A stretch of 43,915 nucleotides of DNA from S15-B10 sp045569115. GTDB lineage: Bacteria; Fidelibacterota; Marinisomatia; Marinisomatales; S15-B10. Below the pieces are notes generated by a model. The model did not search any database and was not told where the DNA came from. It saw only the letters and a list, made by a program, of their open reading frames with translations. The position numbers and the translations under genes are program-made. Location: the NCBI GenBank assembly GCA_045569115.1, contig JBJKZS010000001.1, positions 1-43,915 of the forward strand, written 5' to 3'. This document shows, one piece after another, positions 15,883 through 24,796 of the stretch; the first letter of the stretch is position 1; each line of letters begins with the position of its first letter.

Positions 15883-18800
15883 TTGGCAGTAAACCAAGCT
15901 CAATCCAGATATTCCTTTTCTAGGGCTTCTTCAGCTGTTCCCATGCCTGATCTGCTTGGCGTTCAAGTAGATTCTTTTAGTAATTTTTTGCAGCTTGACG
16001 CTGCTGAAGATAGTCGCGAGGATCATGGTCTTCATGAAGTTTTAGCAAATATCTTTCCTATAGAGGATACTCATAAAAATTATATTCTTGAGTATAAAAG
16101 CTACTATTTCGGTTTGTCAAAATATAGTCCTGAGGAATGTATGGAGCGTGGAGTCACCTATGCTGTCCCACTTAAAGTTCGATTGATACTTCATATAACT
16201 GATGAGTTTGATCGATCTAAATATGCTCATTCTATAGAACAGGAAGTTTATTTTGGAAATATTCCATTTATGACTAAACGTGGCACATTTATAATCAATG
16301 GTGCTGAGCGTGTAATAGTTAGTCAATTACAACGTTCTCCAGGTGTGTTTTTCGATGAATATACTCATCCTAATGGAACTCGTTTATATCAGGGTAGAGT
16401 AATACCATTTCGGGGTTCGTGGATTGATTTTACGACCGATATTCAGGATTGTATATATGTAATTATTGATCGTCGAAGAAAATTTCCTGTTACAACTCTA
16501 TTAAGGACTCTTGGCTTTTCAAGTGATGCAGATATTTTCAGAATATTTGGTTTCGTTCAGACTTTTAAGCTTAATAAACGTTCTTCTAAGAGTCTTATAG
16601 GAAAAGTTCTTATTGAAGATGTCTTCAATACAGAAACAGGAGAGATTTTAGCAGAAAGTCGTTCAGAACTTACTTCGGATGTTATAGATGTTCTTCTGGC
16701 GAGTAAAATTAAAGATGTAGATTGCGTATCTCCTCTGGATGAGCTTTCAGTTGAGTTGATTCTTAACACTATGCAAAAGGATCCATCACACAATACTGAT
16801 GAAGCTTTGGTATTAATGTATAAGCACTTGCGTTCAGGCGAGCCACCAAATCTTGAAACTGCTCAAAAATTTATTGAAAGAATGTTTTTTAGTCCCAAGC
16901 GATATGATCTTGGAAGAGTCGGTCGGTATCGTTTAAACAAGCAATTTGACCTTGATGTTGATATTGAGCATACTGTTCTTACTACGGAAGATTTCACTCG
17001 AGTTATTCAGTATTTGATTGAGATGCGGAAGGGAGAACGAGGTCCAGATGATATTGATCACCTTGGAAATAGACGTATGAAAACTGTTGGTGAGCAATTG
17101 ACAAATCAATTTTCAATTGCGTTTAGCAGAATGGCTAGGACAGTCAGAGAGCGTATGAATCTTAGGGAAGCTGAAAGCTTGACACCCCAGGATTTAATAA
17201 ATTCAAGGATTTGTACTACAGTCATCAACACATTTTTTGGAACAAGCCAACTTAGTCAATTTATGGACCAAACAAATCCTCTTGCTGAAATAACGCATAA
17301 GCGGCGTGTCTCAGCTCTGGGCCCAGGTGGCCTTACTCGTGAGAGGGCTGGGTTTGAAGTTAGAGATGTCCATTATACTCACTATGGACGGCTTTGTCCG
17401 ATTGAAACTCCTGAAGGTCCAAATATTGGTCTCATTTCATCTCTTGCTACTTATGCAAAAGTGAATGAGTTGGGATTTATAGAGGCACCTTATAGGGTTG
17501 TAAGTCCAAAAAATGGATCAGCTACAGTTTCGCAAAAAATTCAATATCTTTCAGCTGAAGACGAAGATCGATCAAAGATTGCTCAATCGCTTTATGATCT
17601 TGGTTCTAAAGGAGAAATTGAAGAGGAGCGCATTCGTATTCGAATTAGAGGTGACTTTCCTGTTGTTGATGCTAAAGAAGTTCAATTTATGGATGTGGCT
17701 CCACATCAAATTCTAAGTGTTGCTGCAACTCTTATTCCCTTTCTAGAGCATGACGATGCTAATAGAGCTCTTATGGGTTCGAATATGCAGAGGCAATCTG
17801 TGCCTTTAATAAATCCTGAGGCACCAATTGTTGGTACAGGAATGGAAAAATCCGTTGCTAAAGATTCGCGTACTTCTCTTTACTCTCCTATTGCAGGCGT
17901 GGTAGACTCTGTAGATGCCAATGAAGTAATCATCAGGACTGATAATATTCCTGAAGATTTAGCAGTTTCTGCTGAACAAAATCTAGTTAAACTGCCTTTT
18001 CTTAAATATTCGCGTACTAATCAAGACACTTGTATGAATCAAAGACCTGTAGTTAAGGGTGGTCAAAAAATCAAGAAGGGTGACCTTCTTGCAGATGGTC
18101 CATCTACTCAGAAGGGTGAACTTGCTTTAGGGCGTAATATAGTTGTGGCTTTCATGCCTTGGCGTGGATATAATTTCGAAGATGCTATTGTTATTAGTGA
18201 GCGGCTTGTAAAGCATGATCACTTTACTTCAACTCATATATCTGAAGTAGAGTTGGAAGTGCGAGACACTAAGCGCGGAGAAGAAGAATTGACCAGAGAA
18301 ATTCCTAATGTTGGTGAAGATGCTACTAAAGATCTTGATGAAAATGGTATCGTTCGTCAGGGTGCAAAAGTTTCTTCTGGTGATATTCTAATTGGTAAAG
18401 TGACACCTAAAGGAGAAACAGATCCAACTCCAGAGGAGAAATTGTTAAGGGCAATTTTTGGTGAGAAAGCGGGTGATGTAAAAAATGCTTCAAAGAAAGC
18501 TTCTCCTGGTACAAATGGGGTGGTAATAAAAACCAAGCTTTTTGAGAGAAAAACCAAGCAATCACGAGCAGTGGAAAAGAAAAAAATTGAAACATTTCAA
18601 GATGAGACTCGTCGAATAAAGAAAAAACTAAAGAAATCTAGAGATGAGATGCTTCATCAGCTTATGCTAGACCAAAATAGTAATGGTCTAAGAGATATTG
18701 CGACAGGTAAGACTTTAATTAAGGCTTCTACAAAGTTAACCTCTAAGCGCTTAGATTCCCTTGATCCTGAAAGGATATCAAGAGATGAGCCTTGGGTCAC

Positions 18801-19656
18801 TAATAAAAAAGTTTGGATACAAATTCAACAAGTATGGAATTCATTCGCAAGGGAATGGAGAGAAGCTGAAGAGCGACTAGAGAGACAGATATATAAACTG
18901 CAAGTTGGAGATGAGCTTCAGCCTGGTGTTTCCAAGCTGGCAAAGGTTTATATCGCAAATAAACGAAAGCTACAAGTTGGAGATAAGATGGCTGGAAGGC
19001 ATGGGAATAAAGGTGTTGTCTCAACCATTGTGCCTGAGGAAGATATGCCGTTCCTTGATGATGGAACTCCTGTTGATGTAGTGTTAAATCCTCTAGGTGT
19101 TCCATCCCGGATGAACCTTGGTCAGTTATATGAGACGATGTTGGGTTGGGCAGGTCTTGAGCTTGGACTTCGTTATGAGACATCTCCTTTTGATGGTGCT
19201 TCTCCTGAGCAAGTTCAAGAAGAATTAAAAAAAGCTAAATTGCCCCTTACTGGGAAAGTGGATTTGCATGATGGTGTTTCAGGTGAGAAGTTTGATTATC
19301 CAGTGACCGTTGGTTGTATATACATGATGAAGCTTGCTCATATGGTGGATGACAAAATGCATGCGCGCGCTACTGGCCCCTATTCACTAATTACTCAACA
19401 GCCTCTTGGTGGTAAAGCTCAAGAAGGCGGGCAGCGTTTTGGTGAAATGGAGGTTTGGGCATTAGAAGCTTATGGTGCTAGCTATACTCTTAGAGAAATC
19501 CTTACTGGAAAATCTGATGATGTTGAGGGGCGTTCGAAAGTATATAATGCTATTGTGAAAGGTGATAATATCCCTGACTTTTCCATCCCAGAGTCTTTTA
19601 ACGTATTAGTTAAAGAGCTTCAAGGGTTGGGCGTGGATATTCAATTGCATAACTAG
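15883..19656 (+). CDS. rpoB: RNA polymerase beta subunit
   Basis: RpoB forms half of the polymerase active-site cleft. The 1257-residue product has the rifampicin-pocket region SQLSQFMDQTNPL and THKRRVSALGPGGLTRER near residues 462-490 with wild-type-like residues, so no resistance change is evident. VHYTHYGRLCPIETPEGPN follows. C-terminal motifs include AGRHGNKGVVS and QPLGGKAQEGGQRFGEMEVW. Translation starts at TTG 15883 with AAGGAG at 15868-15873, spacing nine. Tyr in place of Pro in DVHYTHYG is a variant also common in FCB-group bacteria. Confidence 0.98.
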   Translation: MAVNQAQSRYSFSRASSAVPMPDLLGVQVDSFSNFLQLDAAEDSREDHGLHEVLANIFPIEDTHKNYILEYKSYYFGLSKYSPEECMERGVTYAVPLKVRLILHITDEFDRSKYAHSIEQEVYFGNIPFMTKRGTFIINGAERVIVSQLQRSPGVFFDEYTHPNGTRLYQGRVIPFRGSWIDFTTDIQDCIYVIIDRRRKFPVTTLLRTLGFSSDADIFRIFGFVQTFKLNKRSSKSLIGKVLIEDVFNTETGEILAESRSELTSDVIDVLLASKIKDVDCVSPLDELSVELILNTMQKDPSHNTDEALVLMYKHLRSGEPPNLETAQKFIERMFFSPKRYDLGRVGRYRLNKQFDLDVDIEHTVLTTEDFTRVIQYLIEMRKGERGPDDIDHLGNRRMKTVGEQLTNQFSIAFSRMARTVRERMNLREAESLTPQDLINSRICTTVINTFFGTSQLSQFMDQTNPLAEITHKRRVSALGPGGLTRERAGFEVRDVHYTHYGRLCPIETPEGPNIGLISSLATYAKVNELGFIEAPYRVVSPKNGSATVSQKIQYLSAEDEDRSKIAQSLYDLGSKGEIEEERIRIRIRGDFPVVDAKEVQFMDVAPHQILSVAATLIPFLEHDDANRALMGSNMQRQSVPLINPEAPIVGTGMEKSVAKDSRTSLYSPIAGVVDSVDANEVIIRTDNIPEDLAVSAEQNLVKLPFLKYSRTNQDTCMNQRPVVKGGQKIKKGDLLADGPSTQKGELALGRNIVVAFMPWRGYNFEDAIVISERLVKHDHFTSTHISEVELEVRDTKRGEEELTREIPNVGEDATKDLDENGIVRQGAKVSSGDILIGKVTPKGETDPTPEEKLLRAIFGEKAGDVKNASKKASPGTNGVVIKTKLFERKTKQSRAVEKKKIETFQDETRRIKKKLKKSRDEMLHQLMLDQNSNGLRDIATGKTLIKASTKLTSKRLDSLDPERISRDEPWVTNKKVWIQIQQVWNSFAREWREAEERLERQIYKLQVGDELQPGVSKLAKVYIANKRKLQVGDKMAGRHGNKGVVSTIVPEEDMPFLDDGTPVDVVLNPLGVPSRMNLGQLYETMLGWAGLELGLRYETSPFDGASPEQVQEELKKAKLPLTGKVDLHDGVSGEKFDYPVTVGCIYMMKLAHMVDDKMHARATGPYSLITQQPLGGKAQEGGQRFGEMEVWALEAYGASYTLREILTGKSDDVEGRSKVYNAIVKGDNIPDFSIPESFNVLVKELQGLGVDIQLHN

Positions 19657-19669
19657 GAAGGGGAACGAA

Positions 19670-22600
19670 TTGGTCTATATTAAACCTCCAAAAAAAGACG
19701 TGTCCAGTAGTTTCAAATCTGTTTCAATTGGACTAATGTCTCCAGAAGATATTCTTAGAAGATCTTATGGTGAAATACTTAAGCCAGAAACAATTAATTA
19801 TCGATCTTATAAACCAGAAAAGGACGGCCTTTTTTGCGAGAAGATTTTTGGGCCAGTTAAAGACTATGAATGTCATTGTGGGAAGTATAAAGGTATTAGA
19901 TATCGCGGTATAATTTGTGATCGGTGTGGTGTGGAAGTAACTAGAAAAAAGGTTCGTCGAGAGAGGATGGGGCACATCACTCTTGCTGTTCCTGTAGTTC
20001 ACATTTGGTATCTTCGCTCTGTGCCAGGAAAGTTAAATCACTTGATGGGTATAACAACAAGAGACCTTGAAAAAGTAATTTATTATGAATCATATATTAT
20101 TATTAATCCAGGAGCCTCTGGTAAAAAGAGGATGGAGCTTCTTGATGAAACAGAATACCGTGAATTAGAGAGCAAATACGGGAAACATGCTGTTTCAGAA
20201 GAAGATCAGGATGAAGATAACTATTTTTATGCAACTATGGGTGGGTTGGCAGTAAGGGATGCTCTAAAATCGCTTGATATTATTACTACCATGAAAGAGT
20301 TAGAAGAGACAATTAAGACCTCCAAGTCTAAACAAAGAAAGGCTGATGCTTTAAAGCGTCTTAAAGTTGTTAAAGCATTTTATCCTTCTCCTATTAAAGT
20401 TCGAGTTAATAAGCCTGAATGGATGGTTGTCACTGTTCTCCCTGTAATTCCTCCTGAGCTTAGACCTTTGGTTCCTCTTGAAGGCGGTCGTTTTGCTGCT
20501 AGTGACCTTAATGATCTCTATCGGCGCGTTATTATCCGAAATAATCGTCTAAAGCAATTAATGGACATAAAAGCTCCAGATGTCATTCTTAGAAATGAGA
20601 AAAGGATGTTGCAAGAAGCGGTTGATACTTTATTTGATAATTCTCGTCGTGGCACAGCAGTTAGTAGTGGAACTAGGAGACCTTTGAAGAGTCTTAGTGA
20701 TATGCTAAGAGGTAAACAGGGTCGTTTTCGTCAAAATCTTCTTGGTAAACGCGTAGACTATTCTGGCCGTTCTGTCATTGTTGTTGGACCTGAGTTGAGA
20801 CTTCATGAATGTGGTCTTCCAAAGGATATGGCAACAGAATTATTCATGCCTCAAATTATTCATGAGTTGATTGCAAGAGGGATTGCTAATACGCCTAGAA
20901 GTGCAAAACTTATGGTTCAAGAAAAAGTTCCAGAAGTTTATGAGGTACTAGAGTACGTTGTTCGTGATCATCCTGTTTTACTAAACAGAGCACCAACTTT
21001 GCACCGTCTTGGAATTCAAGCTTTCCAGCCAGTTTTAGTTGATGGGAAGGCCATACAAATACATCCGCTTGTTTGTTCGGCTTTCAACGCAGACTTTGAT
21101 GGTGACCAAATGGCTGTGCATGTACCTCTTTCAGTTGAAGCTCAGATGGAATCACGAATGCTTATGCTTGCAAGTCACAATATTCTACACCCTGCCCATG
21201 GTTATCCATTGGCGATACCTTCTCAAGACATGGTTCTCGGTGCTTATTATCTTACTAAAGTTAAAGAAGGAGATCTAGGAGAAGGTCGACAGTTTTCCAG
21301 TCTTAACGAAGTAGTGATGGCTTATGAAAATAAGTCTGTTGGGCTTCATGCAGTTATTGATGTCCGTCACAATGGAAACTGGCAGAAAAAGACTACAGTT
21401 GGGCGTGCTATTTTCAATTCAATTGTTCCTGAAGAATTAAATTTTATTGATGAGTTATTAAACAAGAAAAAGATTGAAAATATTATTTACAAAGCCTATT
21501 TAGCTGTTAGCAACAATAAAACAGTTAAGTTTTTAGATGATCTAAAAAGCCTTGGCTTCAAGTTTGCAACTCAAAGTGGTGTCTCTATTGCTATTGATGA
21601 TGTGCTTATTCCTGAAGAAAAGAATGAAATTATTGCAAAGGCTGATAAGGAGGTAGGTTCTATTCAGCATAAATTTTCTTCACAAATTCTAACAGAAGGT
21701 GAGAGATATAATAAAGTTATTGATGTTTGGACTCATGCCACTAATGATACTTCAGCAAGTATGATGAGGCATTTAGCTGTTGATAAAAAAGGCTTTAACC
21801 CGGTTTTCATAATGGCTGATTCGGGTGCTAGAGGAAGTCAGGATCAGATTAAGCAGTTGGCTGGTATGCGTGGATTGATGGCAAAGCCTAAGAAGTCTAT
21901 GACTGGTAGTAAGGGTGAGATTATAGAAAATCCGATTACATCAAACTTTCGTGAGGGTTTATCAGTGCTAGAATACTTCATTTCTACTCATGGCGCAAGA
22001 AAAGGTCTTGCTGATACGGCATTAAAAACTGCTGACGCCGGTTATCTTACTCGCCGTCTTGTTGATGTTGCGCAGGATGTTGTAATTATGGAACAGGATT
22101 GTGGTACAATTAATGGAGTATGGGTTAGCGATCTAAAAGAGGGTGAAGAAATTATAGAGCCAATTAGTGAGCGTATTCGTGGTCGAGTGATTCAAGAAGA
22201 TGTTTATGTTGAAGGGGAGCTTACACTTAAGTCAGGTACTCAAATAGATAACGCTATTTCTGATTCATTTAATAACTACGAAGTAGATAGAGTTTTCATA
22301 AGATCGGTTCTTACTTGCGAAGCTCTTCGCGGAGTTTGTGTAAAATGTTATGGAACTGATTTGAATACGAATAATCCTGTCGCTATGGGCTCATCAGTTG
22401 GAATTGTGGCAGCGCAAAGTATTGGTGAACCTGGAACTCAGCTTACTCTTCGGACATTTCATATTGGCGGAACCGCTTCTCGGATTATTGAAGAGTCTGA
22501 AATGAAGTCTAAACGTGATGGAGTCGTTGAATTCTCTGAGAATCTTGAGTTTGCCGAAATTGTAGACTCTGATGAAGGATCTGGTTTATCGATAAAGCGT

Positions 22601-23944
22601 GTGTTGGTTCGAAATTCTTCGATTAAAATTGTTGATTCTAAAGGAGGCATTTCTGTTTACAATGTTCCTTATGGTTCTACGCTTGAAGTTGAAAATGGAA
22701 GAAAGATTAAGGCTGGCCGAATACTTTTTACCTGGGATCCATATACAGATGTAATTCTAGCACGACATTCAGGCACAGTTAATTTCATTGATATGGTTGA
22801 AGGAGAAACGTATCATGAGGAAGCTGTTGAAGGTGGTAAAAAACAACTTGTTACGATTGAAGCTAAGAATAGGCGTCTTTCCCCACATCTTGATATTCTA
22901 GATAATTCTGGTAATACAATTGCTGGAGGAACAATCCTTCCTGTTAAAGCTGTTTTGATTATTAGGGATGGGCAAAAAGTAAAATCAGGAGAGGTTCTTG
23001 TAAAGATTGCTAAAGATATTGGTAAAACACGAGATATTACGGGAGGTTTGCCTAGAGTTGCTGAATTATTTGAGGCTAGGAAACCCAGTGCGCCGGCAGT
23101 TGTTACGGAGATTGATGGTTTAGTAAAATTCGGAGAGGTTAAGCGTGGTATTAGGGAAATAATAGTTGAGGGTGCTCATGACATTTCGAAAAAATATAAA
23201 GTTCCTTATGGTAGGCATGTCATCGTTCATGAGAATGATCGAGTAGGTGCTGGAGATAGACTTTGTGAGGGAGCAATTTCACCTGAAGATATTCTAAATA
23301 TTCTTGGAGCAGAAAGAGTTCAAGAGTATTTAGTTAATGAGATTCAAGAAGTTTATAGGTTGCAGGGAGTTCGGATCAATGATAAGCATATTGAAGTAAT
23401 TGTCCGGCAAATGATGCAGAAGGTTGAACTTGAGGACGCTGGTGATAGTATGTTTTTAGCTGCAGATAGAGTTAATCGCACTGAGCTAAACAGGGAAAAT
23501 GATAGGGTCTTGAAGTCTGGTGTAATTACTGACCCTGGTGGTTCATCTTTCTTGGAAGGTGATTTAATTGGTAAGTCGGAGCAATTAGAACTAAATAAAC
23601 AGTTGAAAGAAGAAGGAAAGGCTGTGATAAAGACACGTAAAGCTCAAGCTGCAACATCGCATCCTCTTCTGCTTGGAATTACCCGTGCTTCTTTAAATAC
23701 TGAAAGTTTTATTTCCGCTGCTTCTTTTCAAGAAACGACTCGTGTTCTTACTGACGCTTCTACCGAAGGTAGGTCCGACCGTCTTCTTGGTCTAAAAGAG
23801 AATGTTATACTTGGTCGTTTAATTCCTGCTGGTACGGGTTTTAAAGACGCAAAGGATCCACTTGTCAAGAAAATTTCCAATGAGCCAGAAGAGGTTGAGC
23901 CTTCTGATTCTGAGGAATTAGTTGAAGAAAAAAAAGAAATTTAG
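19670..23944 (+). CDS. rpoC: RNA polymerase beta' subunit
   Basis: RpoC carries the catalytic metal site. The 1424-residue protein has the N-terminal zinc ribbon CHCGKYKGIRYRGIICDRCG (residues about 67-86), the Mg-binding NADFDGDQMAVH near 474, the bridge/trigger region with GSQDQIKQLAGMRGLMAKP near 725 and GLADTALKTADAGYLTRRL near 785, and the second zinc site formed by EQDCGT and CEALRGVCVKC. It ends in a short acidic tail. The start is TTG with a strong GGAAGGGGA just upstream. There is no large lineage-specific insertion apparent. Confidence 0.98.
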   Translation: MVYIKPPKKDVSSSFKSVSIGLMSPEDILRRSYGEILKPETINYRSYKPEKDGLFCEKIFGPVKDYECHCGKYKGIRYRGIICDRCGVEVTRKKVRRERMGHITLAVPVVHIWYLRSVPGKLNHLMGITTRDLEKVIYYESYIIINPGASGKKRMELLDETEYRELESKYGKHAVSEEDQDEDNYFYATMGGLAVRDALKSLDIITTMKELEETIKTSKSKQRKADALKRLKVVKAFYPSPIKVRVNKPEWMVVTVLPVIPPELRPLVPLEGGRFAASDLNDLYRRVIIRNNRLKQLMDIKAPDVILRNEKRMLQEAVDTLFDNSRRGTAVSSGTRRPLKSLSDMLRGKQGRFRQNLLGKRVDYSGRSVIVVGPELRLHECGLPKDMATELFMPQIIHELIARGIANTPRSAKLMVQEKVPEVYEVLEYVVRDHPVLLNRAPTLHRLGIQAFQPVLVDGKAIQIHPLVCSAFNADFDGDQMAVHVPLSVEAQMESRMLMLASHNILHPAHGYPLAIPSQDMVLGAYYLTKVKEGDLGEGRQFSSLNEVVMAYENKSVGLHAVIDVRHNGNWQKKTTVGRAIFNSIVPEELNFIDELLNKKKIENIIYKAYLAVSNNKTVKFLDDLKSLGFKFATQSGVSIAIDDVLIPEEKNEIIAKADKEVGSIQHKFSSQILTEGERYNKVIDVWTHATNDTSASMMRHLAVDKKGFNPVFIMADSGARGSQDQIKQLAGMRGLMAKPKKSMTGSKGEIIENPITSNFREGLSVLEYFISTHGARKGLADTALKTADAGYLTRRLVDVAQDVVIMEQDCGTINGVWVSDLKEGEEIIEPISERIRGRVIQEDVYVEGELTLKSGTQIDNAISDSFNNYEVDRVFIRSVLTCEALRGVCVKCYGTDLNTNNPVAMGSSVGIVAAQSIGEPGTQLTLRTFHIGGTASRIIEESEMKSKRDGVVEFSENLEFAEIVDSDEGSGLSIKRVLVRNSSIKIVDSKGGISVYNVPYGSTLEVENGRKIKAGRILFTWDPYTDVILARHSGTVNFIDMVEGETYHEEAVEGGKKQLVTIEAKNRRLSPHLDILDNSGNTIAGGTILPVKAVLIIRDGQKVKSGEVLVKIAKDIGKTRDITGGLPRVAELFEARKPSAPAVVTEIDGLVKFGEVKRGIREIIVEGAHDISKKYKVPYGRHVIVHENDRVGAGDRLCEGAISPEDILNILGAERVQEYLVNEIQEVYRLQGVRINDKHIEVIVRQMMQKVELEDAGDSMFLAADRVNRTELNRENDRVLKSGVITDPGGSSFLEGDLIGKSEQLELNKQLKEEGKAVIKTRKAQAATSHPLLLGITRASLNTESFISAASFQETTRVLTDASTEGRSDRLLGLKENVILGRLIPAGTGFKDAKDPLVKKISNEPEEVEPSDSEELVEEKKEI

Positions 23945-23953
23945 GAGTTAAAT

Positions 23954-24328
23954 GTGCCTACAGTTAATCAATTAGTTCGAAAAGGAAGAAAGCGTATTGC
24001 GAATACTACAAATACGCCAGCTTTGCAACATAATCCTCAAAAGCGAGGTGTTTGCACACGGGTATATACAACTACACCTAAAAAACCAAACTCAGCACTT
24101 AGAAAAGTGGCAAAGGTTCGATTGACTAATGGTATAGAGGTTATTGCTTATATACCTGGTGAAGGACATAATTTGCAAGAGCATTCGCTTGTGTTAATTG
24201 AAGGTGGGCGTGTAAAGGACTTGCCGGGTGTTCGCTATCATATTGTTCGGGGGACTATGGATACAGCGGGAGTTGACGATAGAACTACTAGTAGATCGCG
24301 TTATGGTACTAAGAGACCGAGGTCTTAG
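23954..24328 (+). CDS. rpsL: 30S ribosomal protein S12
   Basis: S12 guards decoding accuracy at the A site. The 124-residue product has TTTPKKPNSALRKVAKVRL, with both lysines (residues 43 and 44) where streptomycin-resistance changes occur, and GGRVKDLPGVRYH. Both segments look wild type. It starts at GTG nine bases after rpoC and its stop directly abuts the rpsG ATG. Confidence 0.97.
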   Translation: MPTVNQLVRKGRKRIANTTNTPALQHNPQKRGVCTRVYTTTPKKPNSALRKVAKVRLTNGIEVIAYIPGEGHNLQEHSLVLIEGGRVKDLPGVRYHIVRGTMDTAGVDDRTTSRSRYGTKRPRS

Positions 24329-24793
24329 ATGAGGCGACGTCGTCCAGAAAAAAGAGAGATTTTGCCCGACCCTATTTTTGGCGAAATAATTGTTCAAAAA
24401 TTTATTAACAATCTGATGGAAAGAGGGAAAAAAGGAGTGGCTGAGCGGATTTTTTATGGTGCATTAGAAATTATATCTTCTAAAACTAAAGGTGATTCAT
24501 TGGAAATGTTTAAAAAAGCTATTGGAAACGTGAAGCCTCTTATTGAGGTTAAGAGCCGTCGAATTGGTGGCGCAACTTATCAAGTTCCAATTCAAGTTCC
24601 ACCTCAACGTGGGTTTGCTTTAGCGACTCGATGGTTAATTGTCAATGCAAAAGGACGCAAAGGTAGAAGTATGGCTGAAAGACTTGCTGGAGAGTTTATT
24701 GATGCCGCCAATGAAGAAGGTGGTGCTGTGAAAAAAAAGGAAGATACGCATCGTATGGCTGAGGCAAATAAAGCTTTTGCTCATTATCGTTAA
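24329..24793 (+). CDS. rpsG: 30S ribosomal protein S7
   Basis: S7 nucleates assembly of the 30S head. The 154-residue protein opens MRRRRPEKREILPDPIFG and contains the rRNA-binding beta hairpin region GGATYQVPIQVPPQRG, then RMAEANKAFAHYR. It is canonical in length. The start codon touches the rpsL stop, so coupling is likely. The broken fusA gene starts three bases after its stop. Confidence 0.97.
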   Translation: MRRRRPEKREILPDPIFGEIIVQKFINNLMERGKKGVAERIFYGALEIISSKTKGDSLEMFKKAIGNVKPLIEVKSRRIGGATYQVPIQVPPQRGFALATRWLIVNAKGRKGRSMAERLAGEFIDAANEEGGAVKKKEDTHRMAEANKAFAHYR

Positions 24794-24796
24794 AAC

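Noticed and set aside
18800..19183. Minus-strand open frame (127 codons) opposite rpoB
   Set aside because: It is low-complexity in His/Gln/Leu, has no ribosome site, and is fully explained as a shadow of rpoB.
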